Assembly: GCA_037447655.1 (NCBI GenBank)
Contig: JBBHKE010001558.1
Coordinates: forward strand, 150,147-214,146
Length of the DNA: 64,000 bases
Source: Zygnema cylindricum
Taxonomy: Eukaryota; Streptophyta; Zygnematophyceae; Zygnematales; Zygnemataceae
Reading direction: 5' to 3'
The position numbers were made by a program, and so were the translations under genes. The notes beneath the pieces were generated by a model, which had not been told where the DNA came from, made no database searches, and saw only the letters and a list, made by a program, of their open reading frames with translations. Shown piece by piece: positions 43,707 to 53,287 of the stretch. The number at the start of each line of letters is the position of its first letter. The stretch's first letter is position 1.

Positions 43707-45416
43707 TTAAATGAGCCGAAGTAAACATTTCCCATTTTTCTTAAATTCAAGCAAAGATTTTATCCACTTCATCACTCTTTCATCCACACACAAACCGATT
43801 TCCCTCTTGCGATCCAAACAGCCAGCCCCATTTCCAATCTGCAACATACACCTAGATGCTAACCCTTTTACAAGCACATCTTCGTCACACCAAGTAGTGA
43901 TGTCAAATCCATCCACCCCCAAATATTCCCAAAAACCACTAGTCCCCACTAAGTTCCTCATAAGATCTATATCTTTCGTACAAATATTTTTATCCATGAT
44001 AATTACCCCATTTTCTGAACTTCCCTCACTCTCTCCCATGGAATTCTTTCCACTATTACTTTCTAACTTAGTTCCCAATAAATATTTCTTCTCCCCTAAA
44101 CCTTTAATCAAATATTTCTCTTCTCCCCTATCCTTTAAAACCTCTTCGAGTTTCACTTCTCCCCTTTCCTCGGAATCCGTTGAAGTCTCCCTTTCCGACC
44201 AGTTTTCTGTTTCCCTATTGTGTATAAAATTATCCTCATTAATTTTATCTTTCCCGTTTTCACTTATGGATCCTAGATCTGACTTTCTCATTTCTAAATC
44301 ATATACTCTACACTCCTTGACATCCTCAAGTACCTCTTCTCTCTTTACTTCCCTTATACCTCCAAAAGCACACTGTTGCCTTCGAGCAATTTCTGTGTAC
44401 TTTTCTCCCTTCCCCATTCTACCGATGTGAAGAAGCTCCAATTTTTCTTCATCCTCTTTCTCCTCTTCATCTTCGTCCTCCTCATCCACATTCCAACTTC
44501 TAAGTTTTTCCAAACAAGGGCATTCCTCCATATAATGACCCGGTTCCCTAAAAAAGAAGCAAACCCCTTTTTTCAAAGCTCCCGTGTCTTTTCCTCTCCC
44601 TCTTTTTCCACCAAAGTTCCGATAAGGTTTACCTTTGTCTTTCTTCCTCTCATCACGCTTCCGCTCGTCACCACCGTTCCTCTCATCACGCTTCCGCTCG
44701 TCACCACCGTTCCTCTCATCACGCTTCCGCCAATCTCCACCAGCTGAAAAAGCATTGACCCTGTCCCTTCCCCTACGAAGCTCCAAAGTGCTTTCCCTTA
44801 CAAGAATTATCCCCATGGTAAAGCTCCAAGTCCATGAGGAGCCATCCATTGCCTGCATACGATAAATAATGTTTTCGTACTCACTTGGGAGTTTCATAAG
44901 TAGTGTATTAATCTTACCCTCCTCAGATTCTAAACATCCCGCACTAGCTAGCTCAACATATAACGCAGCAATATCATTGCAAAACTCTATCATGCTACCG
45001 CCTTTATAAACATAGGCATCTATTTCCTGTTTTACTAATTGCTGCCTGTGAATAGTCTCACTCTTATAAATCTGAATTAGTACTTCCCATATCTCTGAAG
45101 ACTTGGTTAGACTTAAAAGAGTGATAGCTATCGACTTAGACACATATCTAAGTATGAGATGTTTTGCTATAGTGTTTTTGTATTCCCATATTTTTCTGTC
45201 ATTTTCTTCAGTTTTAATCCCTACATGTGGTACCATAGCTGAGAGCCTAGCTCCCCTCACCATAGGTGTCCCTTTTTCCTTCTCCCCTATTTCCCCATCC
45301 ACGGAAAGATTCTTCCCTTCACCTTCGGTTGCATCTGAGCTCCGAATGATATTCTGGGCAGCCTCAGATGAATCTCCATAGTAAGCTCCTCCAAAGCCAG
45401 GTGGCGGACATCTCAC
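43707..45416 (-). CDS. Copia-D gag fused to scraps of pol, copy 1
   Basis: 569 codons. UBN2 gag (IWEYKNTIAKHLILRYVSKS, YVYKGGSMIEFCNDIAALY, LLMKLPSEYENIIYRMQAMD), three 10-residue KRDERNGGDE-type repeats, a knuckle with one Cys lost (CFFFREPGHYMEEC), then RRQQCAFGG where protease should begin. After it come short pol matches: CRVYDLEMRKSDL (integrase end), EKKYLLGTKLE (RT), SEGSSENGVIIMD (RT linker), DITTWCDE (RNase H) and MKWIKSLLE. No protease DSG, integrase or YVDD core. The gag start upstream is broken by two stops (TAG, TAA). Confidence 0.85.
   Translation of the reverse strand: MRCPPPGFGGAYYGDSSEAAQNIIRSSDATEGEGKNLSVDGEIGEKEKGTPMVRGARLSAMVPHVGIKTEENDRKIWEYKNTIAKHLILRYVSKSIAITLLSLTKSSEIWEVLIQIYKSETIHRQQLVKQEIDAYVYKGGSMIEFCNDIAALYVELASAGCLESEEGKINTLLMKLPSEYENIIYRMQAMDGSSWTWSFTMGIILVRESTLELRRGRDRVNAFSAGGDWRKRDERNGGDERKRDERNGGDERKRDERKKDKGKPYRNFGGKRGRGKDTGALKKGVCFFFREPGHYMEECPCLEKLRSWNVDEEDEDEEEKEDEEKLELLHIGRMGKGEKYTEIARRQQCAFGGIREVKREEVLEDVKECRVYDLEMRKSDLGSISENGKDKINEDNFIHNRETENWSERETSTDSEERGEVKLEEVLKDRGEEKYLIKGLGEKKYLLGTKLESNSGKNSMGESEGSSENGVIIMDKNICTKDIDLMRNLVGTSGFWEYLGVDGFDITTWCDEDVLVKGLASRCMLQIGNGAGCLDRKREIGLCVDERVMKWIKSLLEFKKNGKCLLRLI
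44635..44745 (-). repeat. 30-bp tandem repeat in Copia-D gag, copy 1
   Basis: Three copies of a unit coding KRDERNGGDE just before the PYRNFGGKRGRGK basic region. Copia-A has a single WRKRDEERG here, so the unit expanded in Copia-D. Copy 2 has the same three units. Confidence 0.8.
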
Positions 45417-45519
45417 TTATCCCAAAACAATTCCCCATAAGTGTTTCTCGAAAAGCAATCCCGCCATTGTAAACTCATAATAAGTGAAGTCTGTTCCATC
45501 GAACATAGGCACCCTAGAT

Positions 45520-45534
45520 GGTTGGCCCATAACC
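45520..45534 (-). promoter_or_regulatory. primer-binding site, half-tRNA-iMet type
   Basis: Minus strand GGTTATGGGCCAACC right after the 5' LTR, one mismatch to the plant iMet anticodon-arm complement. Encodes VMGQP in gag. Confidence 0.75.
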
Positions 45535-46728
45535 TGAAACTATGAGACCTCCATTGGCCCTCAGAGTATGCAGATCCAAAAGAAGCTAATCTAGATAGTG
45601 CCGACTCCAAGTTGATATAAACCCAAATGACTGACCCCTTGACAGTCAGAACCCCAATATAGATTCACCCCTGTGAAATAACACTTTCTGTGTGCTCAGT
45701 TCCACCACAGAATGCAAAGTTAGAATATGAGATTTGGACACATTCACCCACTTTGACTTTCCCTTAGAAATACAGCCACCCTGGCAGACAAAAACTCTGA
45801 CCGACTACACCCCTGTGTAGCCTGGACTCCCCTGAGTTCACAGCAAAAAGAATCACTGAAAATGGTCAAGTAAATTGATAGTTATGGCTGCCCAAAGTTT
45901 GCCATTTATACAGGGTGCTCTCTGGGAGAGGCAGCTGCCTACCCAAAATTTATCTAAGTCCTATTCCCTCTCTAAAACTCTATCTACTGAAGTACGGCAC
46001 CAATCAAATTACTGTATCGTACAGAAAAGTACAGGTGCCGGTGTACTTTATGTACGGCCATTGTACGACATGGCCAAAATGTCGACACGTGTCATATCCG
46101 GATTTGTTCCCGTAATCTCCGGAGTTGCCGCAATCCAATGTAGTGTTACCACGTGTCACTCAATGTGGCGGTGATCACAAACCGCCAAAATCGTACGCCG
46201 CGATCTCGGCATCCTTCGCGGCCGTCCGATCAAATTTGGATTTCAATCGTGGCCGTCATAAATACCTGCGCGGTATTCTTTCCGGCGTTAAACAAACCGC
46301 GCGGCATTTATTTCGTAATCGTACCGTACGTCGTACTTTCCACAACTGTTTCTATGCAGTATGCATATAGTTCTAGTTAAATGAATTATTCTTATTGTAA
46401 CTATTTAAATAAATATCATACCTCATAATATCTAATACAATTTAGACTATCTGGATAAGACTACCGGCTATTGCGGGTATGACAATTGGCAGGTACCAGG
46501 ATCAAATCCTGGACCTGGCAAAACTATCTTTTAGAGAAAACCCCCTATAAAACAACTGTCTGTCTCCCTCTAGACAGCACAGGCAGCCATGGCTAACTCC
46601 TCCTCCAGTCTTCAGTGACTGCGACAAGTGTGGGGACTTGAGGAGGAGTTAGAGGCAGGCTGTCAATATCTACTATTTTGCTTTTTATTTTGCAATCTCT
46701 AGACCTAGAAAATACTTGAACTCCAACA
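45535..46728 (-). repeat. Copia-D copy 1, 5' LTR
   Basis: 1194 bp, TGAAACTATGAGACC to CTCCAACA. Same layout as the others but visibly diverged from its partner at 42432-43569. Confidence 0.85.
46441..46532 (+). other. tRNA-like module antisense in Copia-D copy 1 5' LTR
   Basis: A-box-like TAGACTATCTGGATAAGAC, T-arm-like CCAGGATCAAATCCTGG (perfect 5-bp stem and 7-nt loop; B box inside) and TTTT at 46529-46532. This copy has the best T arm. Confidence 0.62.
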
Positions 46729-47178
46729 CTATCGGCGGTTTATCCCGAGTTCACTAGTCACGCTCAGCCCCTTAACCGGCTATTGTGGAAGGACCAAGAG
46801 TGGCAGTGGGTTGAAGAACAAAAGACATCCTTCCGGTTCTTGAAGGATGCTCTGAAGCAGCACCCCGTGCTCCGGATGCTTGATCACCAGAGGCCTTTCC
46901 TCCTTTATACCGATTAGAGCAAGTTTGGATTGGGAGCAGTTTTCGCTCAAGTCAATGACGTTGGAGCTGAATATGTGGTGGCCTTCGCCAGCCGGAGCAA
47001 TAATAGAACAAATGGGAATTATAGCAGTTACCACGGAGAGTTACTTGCAGCGGTTTGGGCCATCCAGCATTTCCGGCCCTATTCGTACGAAGTCCATTTC
47101 ACCTTGATTACGGATCACCAACCCATAAAATGGATCATGGAAAATAGTAAGTTAACCAACAAACTCGCCAGATGGGTT
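46729..47178 (+). pseudogene. Gypsy-1 RT end and RNase H
   Basis: Plus-strand Ty3/gypsy pol: YRRFIPSFTSHAQPLNRLL, FRFLKDALKQHPVL, PFLLYTD, FGLGAVFAQV, ELLAAVWAIQHFRPY and LITDHQPIKWIMENS, then KLARW. An in-frame TAG follows LLYTD. It ends at the GGGTT target site of Copia-D copy 2 and continues after it. Everything upstream (gag, protease, RT palm) is missing at the Copia-D copy 1 boundary. Confidence 0.9.
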
Positions 47179-48361
47179 TGAAACTCTGAGACTTCCATTG
47201 GCCCTCAAAGTATGCAGATCCAAAAGAAGCTAATCTAGATAGTGCCGACTCCAAGTTAATATAAACCCAAATGACTAACCCCTTGACAGTCACAATCCCA
47301 ATATAGATTCACCCCTGTGAAATAACACTTTCTGTGTGGTCAGTTCCACCACAGAATGCAAAGTTAGAATATGAGATTTGGACACATTCACCCACTTTGA
47401 CTTTCCCTTATAAATGCAGCCACCCTGGCAGACAAAAACTCTGACCGACTACACCTCTGTGTAGCCTGGACTCCCCTGAGTCCGCAGCAAAAAGAATCAC
47501 TGAAAATGGTCAAGTAAATTCATAGTTATGGCTGTCCAAAGTTTGCCATTTATACAGGGTGCTCTCTGGGAGAGGCGACTAGCTACTCAAAAAATTCTAA
47601 GTCCTATTCTCACTCTAAGACCCTATCTACTGACGTACGGCACCAATCACATCACTGTACCGTACAGATAAGTACAGGTGCCGGTGTACTTTCTGTACGA
47701 CAATCGTACGATATGGCTGAAATGTCAACACATGTCATATATCTATTTGTTCCCGTAATCTCCGGTGTCGCCGCAATCCAATGTTAACGTGCCATGTGTC
47801 ATCCTATGTGGCGATGACCGCAAACCGCCAAAAGTACATATCCCGCGATCGCGGCGCCTATCGTGGCCGTCCGATTAAATCCGGCTATATTGCTAGCCTT
47901 TGAAAATAGACGCGCGGTATTTGTTTCGCGGTCGAACCAAATGCGCGGTATCCGTTTCAATTAATAAATCTGTACTCCGTACTATACATAAATGTATCTA
48001 TGCAATACGTATATATTTCCAGTTAAATGAACTAGTCTACGTGTAACTATCTAAATAATTATCAAACCCCATACGTCGTAATACCAGCTCTAGTCTAAAT
48101 GGATAAAGTTACCGGTTAATGTTGAATTGACGAACGGAAGGTACCGGGATCAATTCCTCGGTCCGTCAAATACCTTTTGGTAAGTATTACTAATTTACCC
48201 CCTGTCTTCTCTAGAGAGCTTAGGCAGCCATGGCTCTAGCTCCCTATCCAGCCTTCAGTGACTACAACAAGTGTGGGGGCTTGGAGAGGGGAGTTAGAGG
48301 CAGACTGCCTCTGCCCTTTTTCTATCCTATTACAGACCTAGAAAATACACAAATATCAACA
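47179..48361 (-). repeat. Copia-D copy 2, 3' LTR
   Basis: TGAAACTCTGAGACTTCC to AATATCAACA, then CTCCCC and a pyrimidine tract to about 48470 (complement of an extended polypurine tract). Conserved GGCAGCCATGGCTCTAGC and GGCAGACTGCC. Confidence 0.94.
48089..48178 (+). other. tRNA-like module antisense in Copia-D copy 2 3' LTR
   Basis: A-box-like TAGTCTAAATGGATAAAG, B-box-like GGGATCAATTCC (48147-48158), TTGACG/CGTCAA stem around it, TTTT at 48175-48178. Confidence 0.55.
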
Positions 48362-48600
48362 CTCCCCTTATTTTCTAGTCTTTTTCCCTTTCAACTTCCA
48401 CAAAAAAAAGTAGACAAACACCCCCTCCTCTTTTTCTTTTTCTTTTACCTTTTTCCTTTTCTTTTCATAAAACTTAAGTATTTAACACAATGCATTAAAT
48501 GATCAGAAATAATAATTGCATCACACATTTTATTTAACATCCCACTTTTCATAAATCCGAGCGAAGATGTTATCCACCTCATCACACACAAACCGATTTC

Positions 48601-48846
48601 TCATTTGCGATCCAAACAGCCAGCCCCATCTCCAATCTGCAACATACACCCAGATGTTAACCCTTTTACAGGCACATCTTCACAAGTGACGTCACACCAA
48701 GTAGTGATGTCAAATCCATCCACCCCCAAATATTCCCAAAAAACACTAGTCCCCACTAAGTTCCTCATAAGATCTACATCTTTCGTACTCATATTTTTAT
48801 CCATGATAATTACCCCATTTTCTGAACTTCCCTCACTCTCTCCCAT
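48601..48846 (-). pseudogene. Copia-D copy 2, pol-scrap continuation
   Basis: In frame with 48901-50361 across one TGA (48901-48903). ESEGSSENGVIIMDKN, LVGTSVFWEYLGVDGFDITTWCD and QIGDGAGCLDRK match the RT linker and RNase H start of Copia-C with the intervening RT segments removed. A stop follows K; sequence beyond still resembles SLLEELGFMKSG as SSLGFMKSG. Confidence 0.8.
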
Positions 48847-48900
48847 GGAATTCTTTCCACTATTACTTTCTAGTTTAATTCCAAATAAATATTTCTTCTC

Positions 48901-50361
48901 TCATAAACCTTTAATCAAATATTTCTCTTCTCCCCTATCCTTTAAAACCTCTTCGAGTTTCACTTCTCCCCTTTCCTCGGAATCCGTTGAAGTCTCCCTT
49001 TCCGACCAGTTTTCTGTTTCCCTATTATCTATAAAATTATCCTGATTAATTTTATCTTTCCCGTTTTCACTTATCGATCCTAGAACTGACTTTCTCATTT
49101 CTAAGTCATACACTCTACACTCCTCAACATCCTCAAGTACCTCCTCTCTCTTTACTTCCCTTATACCTCCAAAAGCACACTGTTGCCTTCGTGCAATTAC
49201 TGTGTGCTTTTCTCTCTTCCCCATACTACTAATCCGGAGAAGCTCTAAAATATCTTCATCCTCTTTCTCCTCTTCCCCTTCTTCCTCCTCATCCACATTC
49301 AAACTTCTCAGTTTTTCCAAACAAGGGCATTCCTCCATATAATGACCCGGTTCCCTACAAAAGAAGCAAACCCCTTTTTTCAAAGCTCCCGTGCCTTTTC
49401 CTCTCCCTCTCTTTCCACCAAAGTTCCGATAAGGTTTACCTTTGTCTTTCTTTCTCTCATCACGCTTCCGCTCGTCACCACCGTTCTTCTCATCACGCTT
49501 CCGCTCGTCAGCGCCGTTCCTCTCATCACGCTTACGCCAATCACCACCAGCTGAAAATACATTGACCCTGTCCTTTCCCCTACGAAGCTCCAAAGTGCTT
49601 TCCCTCATAAGAATTATCCCCATGGTAAAGCTCCAAGTCCATGAGGAGCCATCCATTGCCTGCATACGACAAATTATGTTTTCGTACTCATCTGGGAGTT
49701 TCATAATTAGTGTATTAATCTTACTCTCCTCGGATTCTACATATCCCGCACTAGTAAGCTCAACATATAACGCAGCAATATCATTGCAAAACTCTATCAT
49801 GCTACCGCCTTTATAAACGTAGGCATCTATTTTCTGTTTTACTAATTGCTGCCTCTGAATAGTCTCACTCTTATAAATCTGAGTTAGTGCTTCCCATATC
49901 TCTGAAGACTTGGTTAGACTTAAAAGAGTGATAGCTATCGACTTAGACACATATCTAAGTATGAGATGTTTTGCTATAGTGTTTTTGTATTCCCATATTT
50001 TCCTGTCATTTTCTTCAGTTTTAATCCCTACATGTGGTACCATAGCTGAGAGCCTGGCTCCCCTCACCATAGGTGTCCCTTTTTCCTTCTCCCCTATTTC
50101 CCCATCCACGGAAAGGTTTTTCCCTTCACCTTCCGTTGCATCTAAACTCCGGATGATATTCTGGACAGTCTCAGATGATTCTCCATAGTAAGCTCCTCCA
50201 AAGCTAGGTGGCGGACATCTCACTTGTCCCGCAACAATTCCCCATAAGTGCTTCTCGAAAAGTAATCCCTCCATTGTAAACGCCCAATACGTGAAGCCTG
50301 TTCCATCAAACATAGGCACCCTAGATGGTGGGCCCATAACCTGAAACTCTGAGACCTCCAT
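48901..50361 (-). CDS. Copia-D gag fused to scraps of pol, copy 2
   Basis: 486 codons with an intact start in the LTR: MEVSEFQVMGPPSRVPMFDG, FTYWAFTMEGLLFEKHLWGI, full UBN2 gag, three KRDER-type repeats, intact CCHC CFFCREPGHYMEEC, RRQQCAFGG, then directly ECRVYDLEMRKSVLG and an acidic stretch ending EKYLIKGL. Protease, integrase and RT catalytic cores are absent. The protein could form particles but needs enzymes from an autonomous copia. One TGA separates it from the 81-codon continuation that is open in copy 1. Confidence 0.88.
   Translation of the reverse strand: MEVSEFQVMGPPSRVPMFDGTGFTYWAFTMEGLLFEKHLWGIVAGQVRCPPPSFGGAYYGESSETVQNIIRSLDATEGEGKNLSVDGEIGEKEKGTPMVRGARLSAMVPHVGIKTEENDRKIWEYKNTIAKHLILRYVSKSIAITLLSLTKSSEIWEALTQIYKSETIQRQQLVKQKIDAYVYKGGSMIEFCNDIAALYVELTSAGYVESEESKINTLIMKLPDEYENIICRMQAMDGSSWTWSFTMGIILMRESTLELRRGKDRVNVFSAGGDWRKRDERNGADERKRDEKNGGDERKRDERKKDKGKPYRNFGGKRGRGKGTGALKKGVCFFCREPGHYMEECPCLEKLRSLNVDEEEEGEEEKEDEDILELLRISSMGKREKHTVIARRQQCAFGGIREVKREEVLEDVEECRVYDLEMRKSVLGSISENGKDKINQDNFIDNRETENWSERETSTDSEERGEVKLEEVLKDRGEEKYLIKGL
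50327..50341 (-). promoter_or_regulatory. primer-binding site, half-tRNA-iMet type
   Basis: Minus strand GGTTATGGGCCCACC adjoining the 5' LTR, exact 15-base complement of the plant iMet anticodon arm; read as VMGPP. Confidence 0.82.
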
Positions 50362-51524
50362 TGGCCTTCAGAGTATGCAGATCCAAAAGAAGCTAATCTA
50401 GATAGTGCCGACTCCAAGTTAATATAAACCCAAATGATTGACCCCTTGACAGTCACAATCCCAATATAGATTCACCCCTGTGAAATAACACTTTCTGTGT
50501 GGTCAGTTCCACCACAGAATGCAAAGTTAGAATATGAGATTTGGACACATTCACCCACTTTGACTTTCCCTTATAAATGCAGCCACCCTGGCAGACAAAA
50601 ACTCTGACCGACTACACCCCTGTGTAGTCTGGACTCCCCTGAGTCCGCAGCAAAAAGAATCACTGAAAATGGTCAAGTAAATTCATAGTTATGGCTGTCC
50701 AAAGTTTGCCATTTATACAGGGTGCTCTCTGGGAGAGGCGACTAGCTACTCAAAAAATTCTAAGTCCTATTCTCACTCTAAGACCCTATCTACTGACGTA
50801 CGGCACCAATCACATCACTGTACCGTACAGATAAGTACAGGTGCCGGTGTACTTTCTGTACGACAATCGTACGATATGGCTGAAATGTCAACACATGTCA
50901 TATATCTATTTGTTCCCGTAATCTCCGGTGTCGCCGCAATCCAATGTTGACGTGCCATGTGTCATCCTATGTGGCGATGACCGCAAACCGCCAAAAGTAC
51001 ATATCCCGCGATCGCGGCGCCTATCGTGGCCGTCCGATTAAATCTGGCTATATTGCTAGCCGTTGAAAATAGAAGCGCGGTATTTGTTTCGAGGTCGAAC
51101 CAAATGCGCGGTATCCGTTTCAATTAATAAATCTGTACTCCGTACTATACATAACTGTATCTATGCAATACGTATATATTTCCAGTTAAATGAACTAGTC
51201 TACGTGTAACTATCTAAATAATTATCAAACCCCATACGTCGTAATACCAGCTCTAGTCTAAATGGATAAAGTTACCGGTTAATGTTGAATTGACGAACGG
51301 AAGGTACCGGGATCAATTCCTGGGTCCGTCAAATACCTTTTGGTAAGTACTACTAATTTACCCCCTGTCTTCTCTAGAGAGCTTAGGCAGCCATGGCTCT
51401 AGCTCCCTATCCAGCCTTCAGTGACTACAACAAGTGTGGGGGCTTGGAGAGGGGAGTTAGAGGCAGACTGCCTCTGCCCTTTTTCTATCCTATTACAGAC
51501 CTAGAAAATACACAAATATCAACA
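50342..51524 (-). repeat. Copia-D copy 2, 5' LTR
   Basis: 1183 bp, partner of 47179-48361, ending AATATCAACA before GGGTT. Confidence 0.94.
51252..51341 (+). other. tRNA-like module antisense in Copia-D copy 2 5' LTR
   Basis: Same as in the 3' LTR with CCTGGGTCC instead of CCTCGGTCC, which improves the T-arm stem (CCGGG/CCTGG). TTTT at 51338-51341. Confidence 0.58.
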
Positions 51525-51944
51525 GGGTTCTTATCCTTCAAGAATTTGATTTCGACATTGTTTATAGGGCAGGGGGAAATCCATGGGAATGCCGACGGAC
51601 TTTGCCAAAATCCTGATCCCTCCACCATGGATTCTACCGGGGCTCGGAATGATGAGGACCATGATATCAATCTGGGGCTCATTCGAGCATCCTCAGCTTT
51701 CATCTGGCTTCCCTAATCTGGGGGGGAATCGTCAACTTTCTCGGCCGACGTGGAGGGGCAAGCGCCCATAGGGGCCGGATGGAATGACTTCTGGAACGAC
51801 CCCGATGCTCTCCAATCTATCCAACAGGGGTCGCTTCTTCCCCACTTGACTCGAATTCAATTATCTCGAGTACAGACCCGCATGGCTGCGTATGATTAGG
51901 ACAAAGGCGTTTTCCTTCAGAAATGGTCAGACAGCACGAGGAAA
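51525..51944 (+). pseudogene. Gypsy-1 RNase H end and spacer
   Basis: VLILQEFDFDIVYRAG continues KLARW across Copia-D, then after a one-base shift HGNADGLCQNPDP, the usual RNase H end (HxNADGLSR type). A weak stretch with TRMAAYD, a stop, and GVFLQKW leads into integrase. Confidence 0.85.
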
Positions 51945-52733
51945 GTGGTTCCTCCCCCCACTGACGAAGAAACTCTGATTTTCAATCTCCATCGGCAATG
52001 TGGACACTTCGGGCAAAAGCGGACCACTTCCCTGGTTACGGGCTCTTATATGTGGCATGGGTTGCGGACCCTAGTCAACCGAATTGTGCAGACTTGCTCC
52101 TCATGCGATCGAGTCAAGGCAGCTTTTGACAAAAAGGGCGAGATTGAGCTTCATTTGCTTCCTATCCAGGGGATGTTTTATCGGTGGTCGTCTGATCTTT
52201 TGGGACCTCTTCCGACCAGCAGACGTGGGAACCGCTTCGTGCTGGTCATGATAGAACATTTTTCCAAGTGGATCGAGTTGGTGGTTTTGCCCCGGAAGGA
52301 GTCCAAGGCAATTGCAGATGCCTTTTTGCATAGGGTTTTCGCCCAATTCGTGGCGCCTGCAGAAGTTCTAACCGACCAAGGCTCCAAATTTGCTGGAGAA
52401 TTTTCCAACCTCTTGGAAAAATGCCTAGTCGACCATCGGCTGACCAGCCGTAACCACCCTCAAGTCGACGGTTTGGCCAAAAGGTGCGTACAGATATTGA
52501 AGCGATCACTACGAAAATATGCAGTTGAAGAAGATTTAGGGGAGTGGGACAGAAACTTACCTTGGATTGCTATAGGTTATAGATTCACCATGCATGCTTC
52601 TCTCCACTCCTATAGCTCTTATTTCATTCTATTTGGACGGCATCCCTTCTTGCCCGGGTCTGCATCGGCCCAAGCGGTGGTCCTCCCAGAGATGGATGCC
52701 AAGGGGATAGTTGAAAAACTGATCGCCGATTGA
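51945..52733 (+). pseudogene. Gypsy-1 integrase
   Basis: 262 codons. Zinc module LIFNLHRQCGHFGQKRT with CSSCDRVK (HHCC). Core: WSSDLLGPLPTSRRGNRFVLVMIEHFSKW (first Asp), LTDQGSKFAGEF (second Asp), HPQVDGLAKR, where the third catalytic Glu (HPQxDGLAER in Gypsy-2) is Lys, so activity would be lost. A TGA ends it before the VKIFYREMPLF segment. Confidence 0.93.
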
Positions 52734-53185
52734 GTCAAGATATTCTACCGAGAGATGCCTCTCTTCATGGGAAATTTGCAAGCGGCTCAACACCGAGATC
52801 AGTTGTGGTATTCTCAACGCCGAGCCGGGAATTATGTTCCTTGGCAGCGACGATTTATGCCGGATGACTTTGTATATCGGATGCAACAGAAGAAGGATAC
52901 GCTGGATATTTCTGCCGAAGAGTAATTTTAAAAGTGGTTGAAGTTTCCAACAAAAGGGTTTTTGCATTAGAGGGAAAGGATGGTCGACGAATTAAAGAGA
53001 ATCACATCAATGTGGCCCCTTGCCATCTTCGGAGATTGGAAGACGAACCCACTTTCCACTTAACTTACTTTGCCGATCCTCCTTCCTGTTCATCTGCTTG
53101 CACTCAATCCTCCCAGCTACACGACATATTTGTCTGCAATCAGTGTGGTCAGTGTTGGCATTCAGCCTGTCTCCCGTCCTCTTAG
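52734..53185 (+). pseudogene. Gypsy-1 integrase C-terminal domain with zinc finger
   Basis: After the TGA: QAAQHRDQLWYSQRRAG, RRFMPDDFVYRMQQKKDTL and VVEVSNKRVFALEGKDGRR, a GPY/F-like C-terminal domain. Then VCNQCGQCWHSACL, which fits the middle of a PHD finger (CxxC-x4-H-x2-C). Upstream Cys are present as CSSAC (spacing unusual). TAG at 53183-53185. Read with Gypsy-2, a PHD-type finger ends this family's integrase. Confidence 0.7.
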
Positions 53186-53287
53186 GAGCCACACCACTAC
53201 CCTCTAGCACCTGATTCTGTGAGAACGCGAATGAAGCGGGTAATTGTTTTTATATCTTAGTCACGGTTGACTAAGAGGGGGGGGAAC

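Larger units (their letters stand above)
42432..46728 (-). mobile_element. Copia-D copy 1 (gag-bearing non-autonomous element)
   Basis: LTRs at 42432-43569 and 45535-46728 around a 1965-bp interior with one long ORF. The interior lacks protease, integrase and RT cores. Flanks do not match (CAGTA left, CTATC right): the left flank is the Copia-E 5' LTR and the right flank is Gypsy-1 RT. The two LTRs are clearly more different from each other than those of copy 2. This fits a hybrid made by recombination between two insertions. Confidence 0.85.
47179..51524 (-). mobile_element. Copia-D copy 2 (gag-bearing non-autonomous element)
   Basis: 4346 bp, LTRs of 1183 bp each differing at about 15 positions by eye (about 1.2 percent), perfect target duplication GGGTT (47174-47178 and 51525-51529). 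Interior 48362-50341 is 1980 bp, against 4342 bp in Copia-C. It inserted into Gypsy-1 RNase H. The same internal deletions are present in copy 1, so the deleted form itself multiplied. Confidence 0.94.

Noticed and set aside
43711-44430. 239-codon plus-strand frame with many Ser and Phe
   Set aside because: Antisense shadow of the Copia-D gag-pol-scrap ORF.
52101-52509. Minus-strand frames over Gypsy-1
   Set aside because: Shadows of the integrase coding strand.
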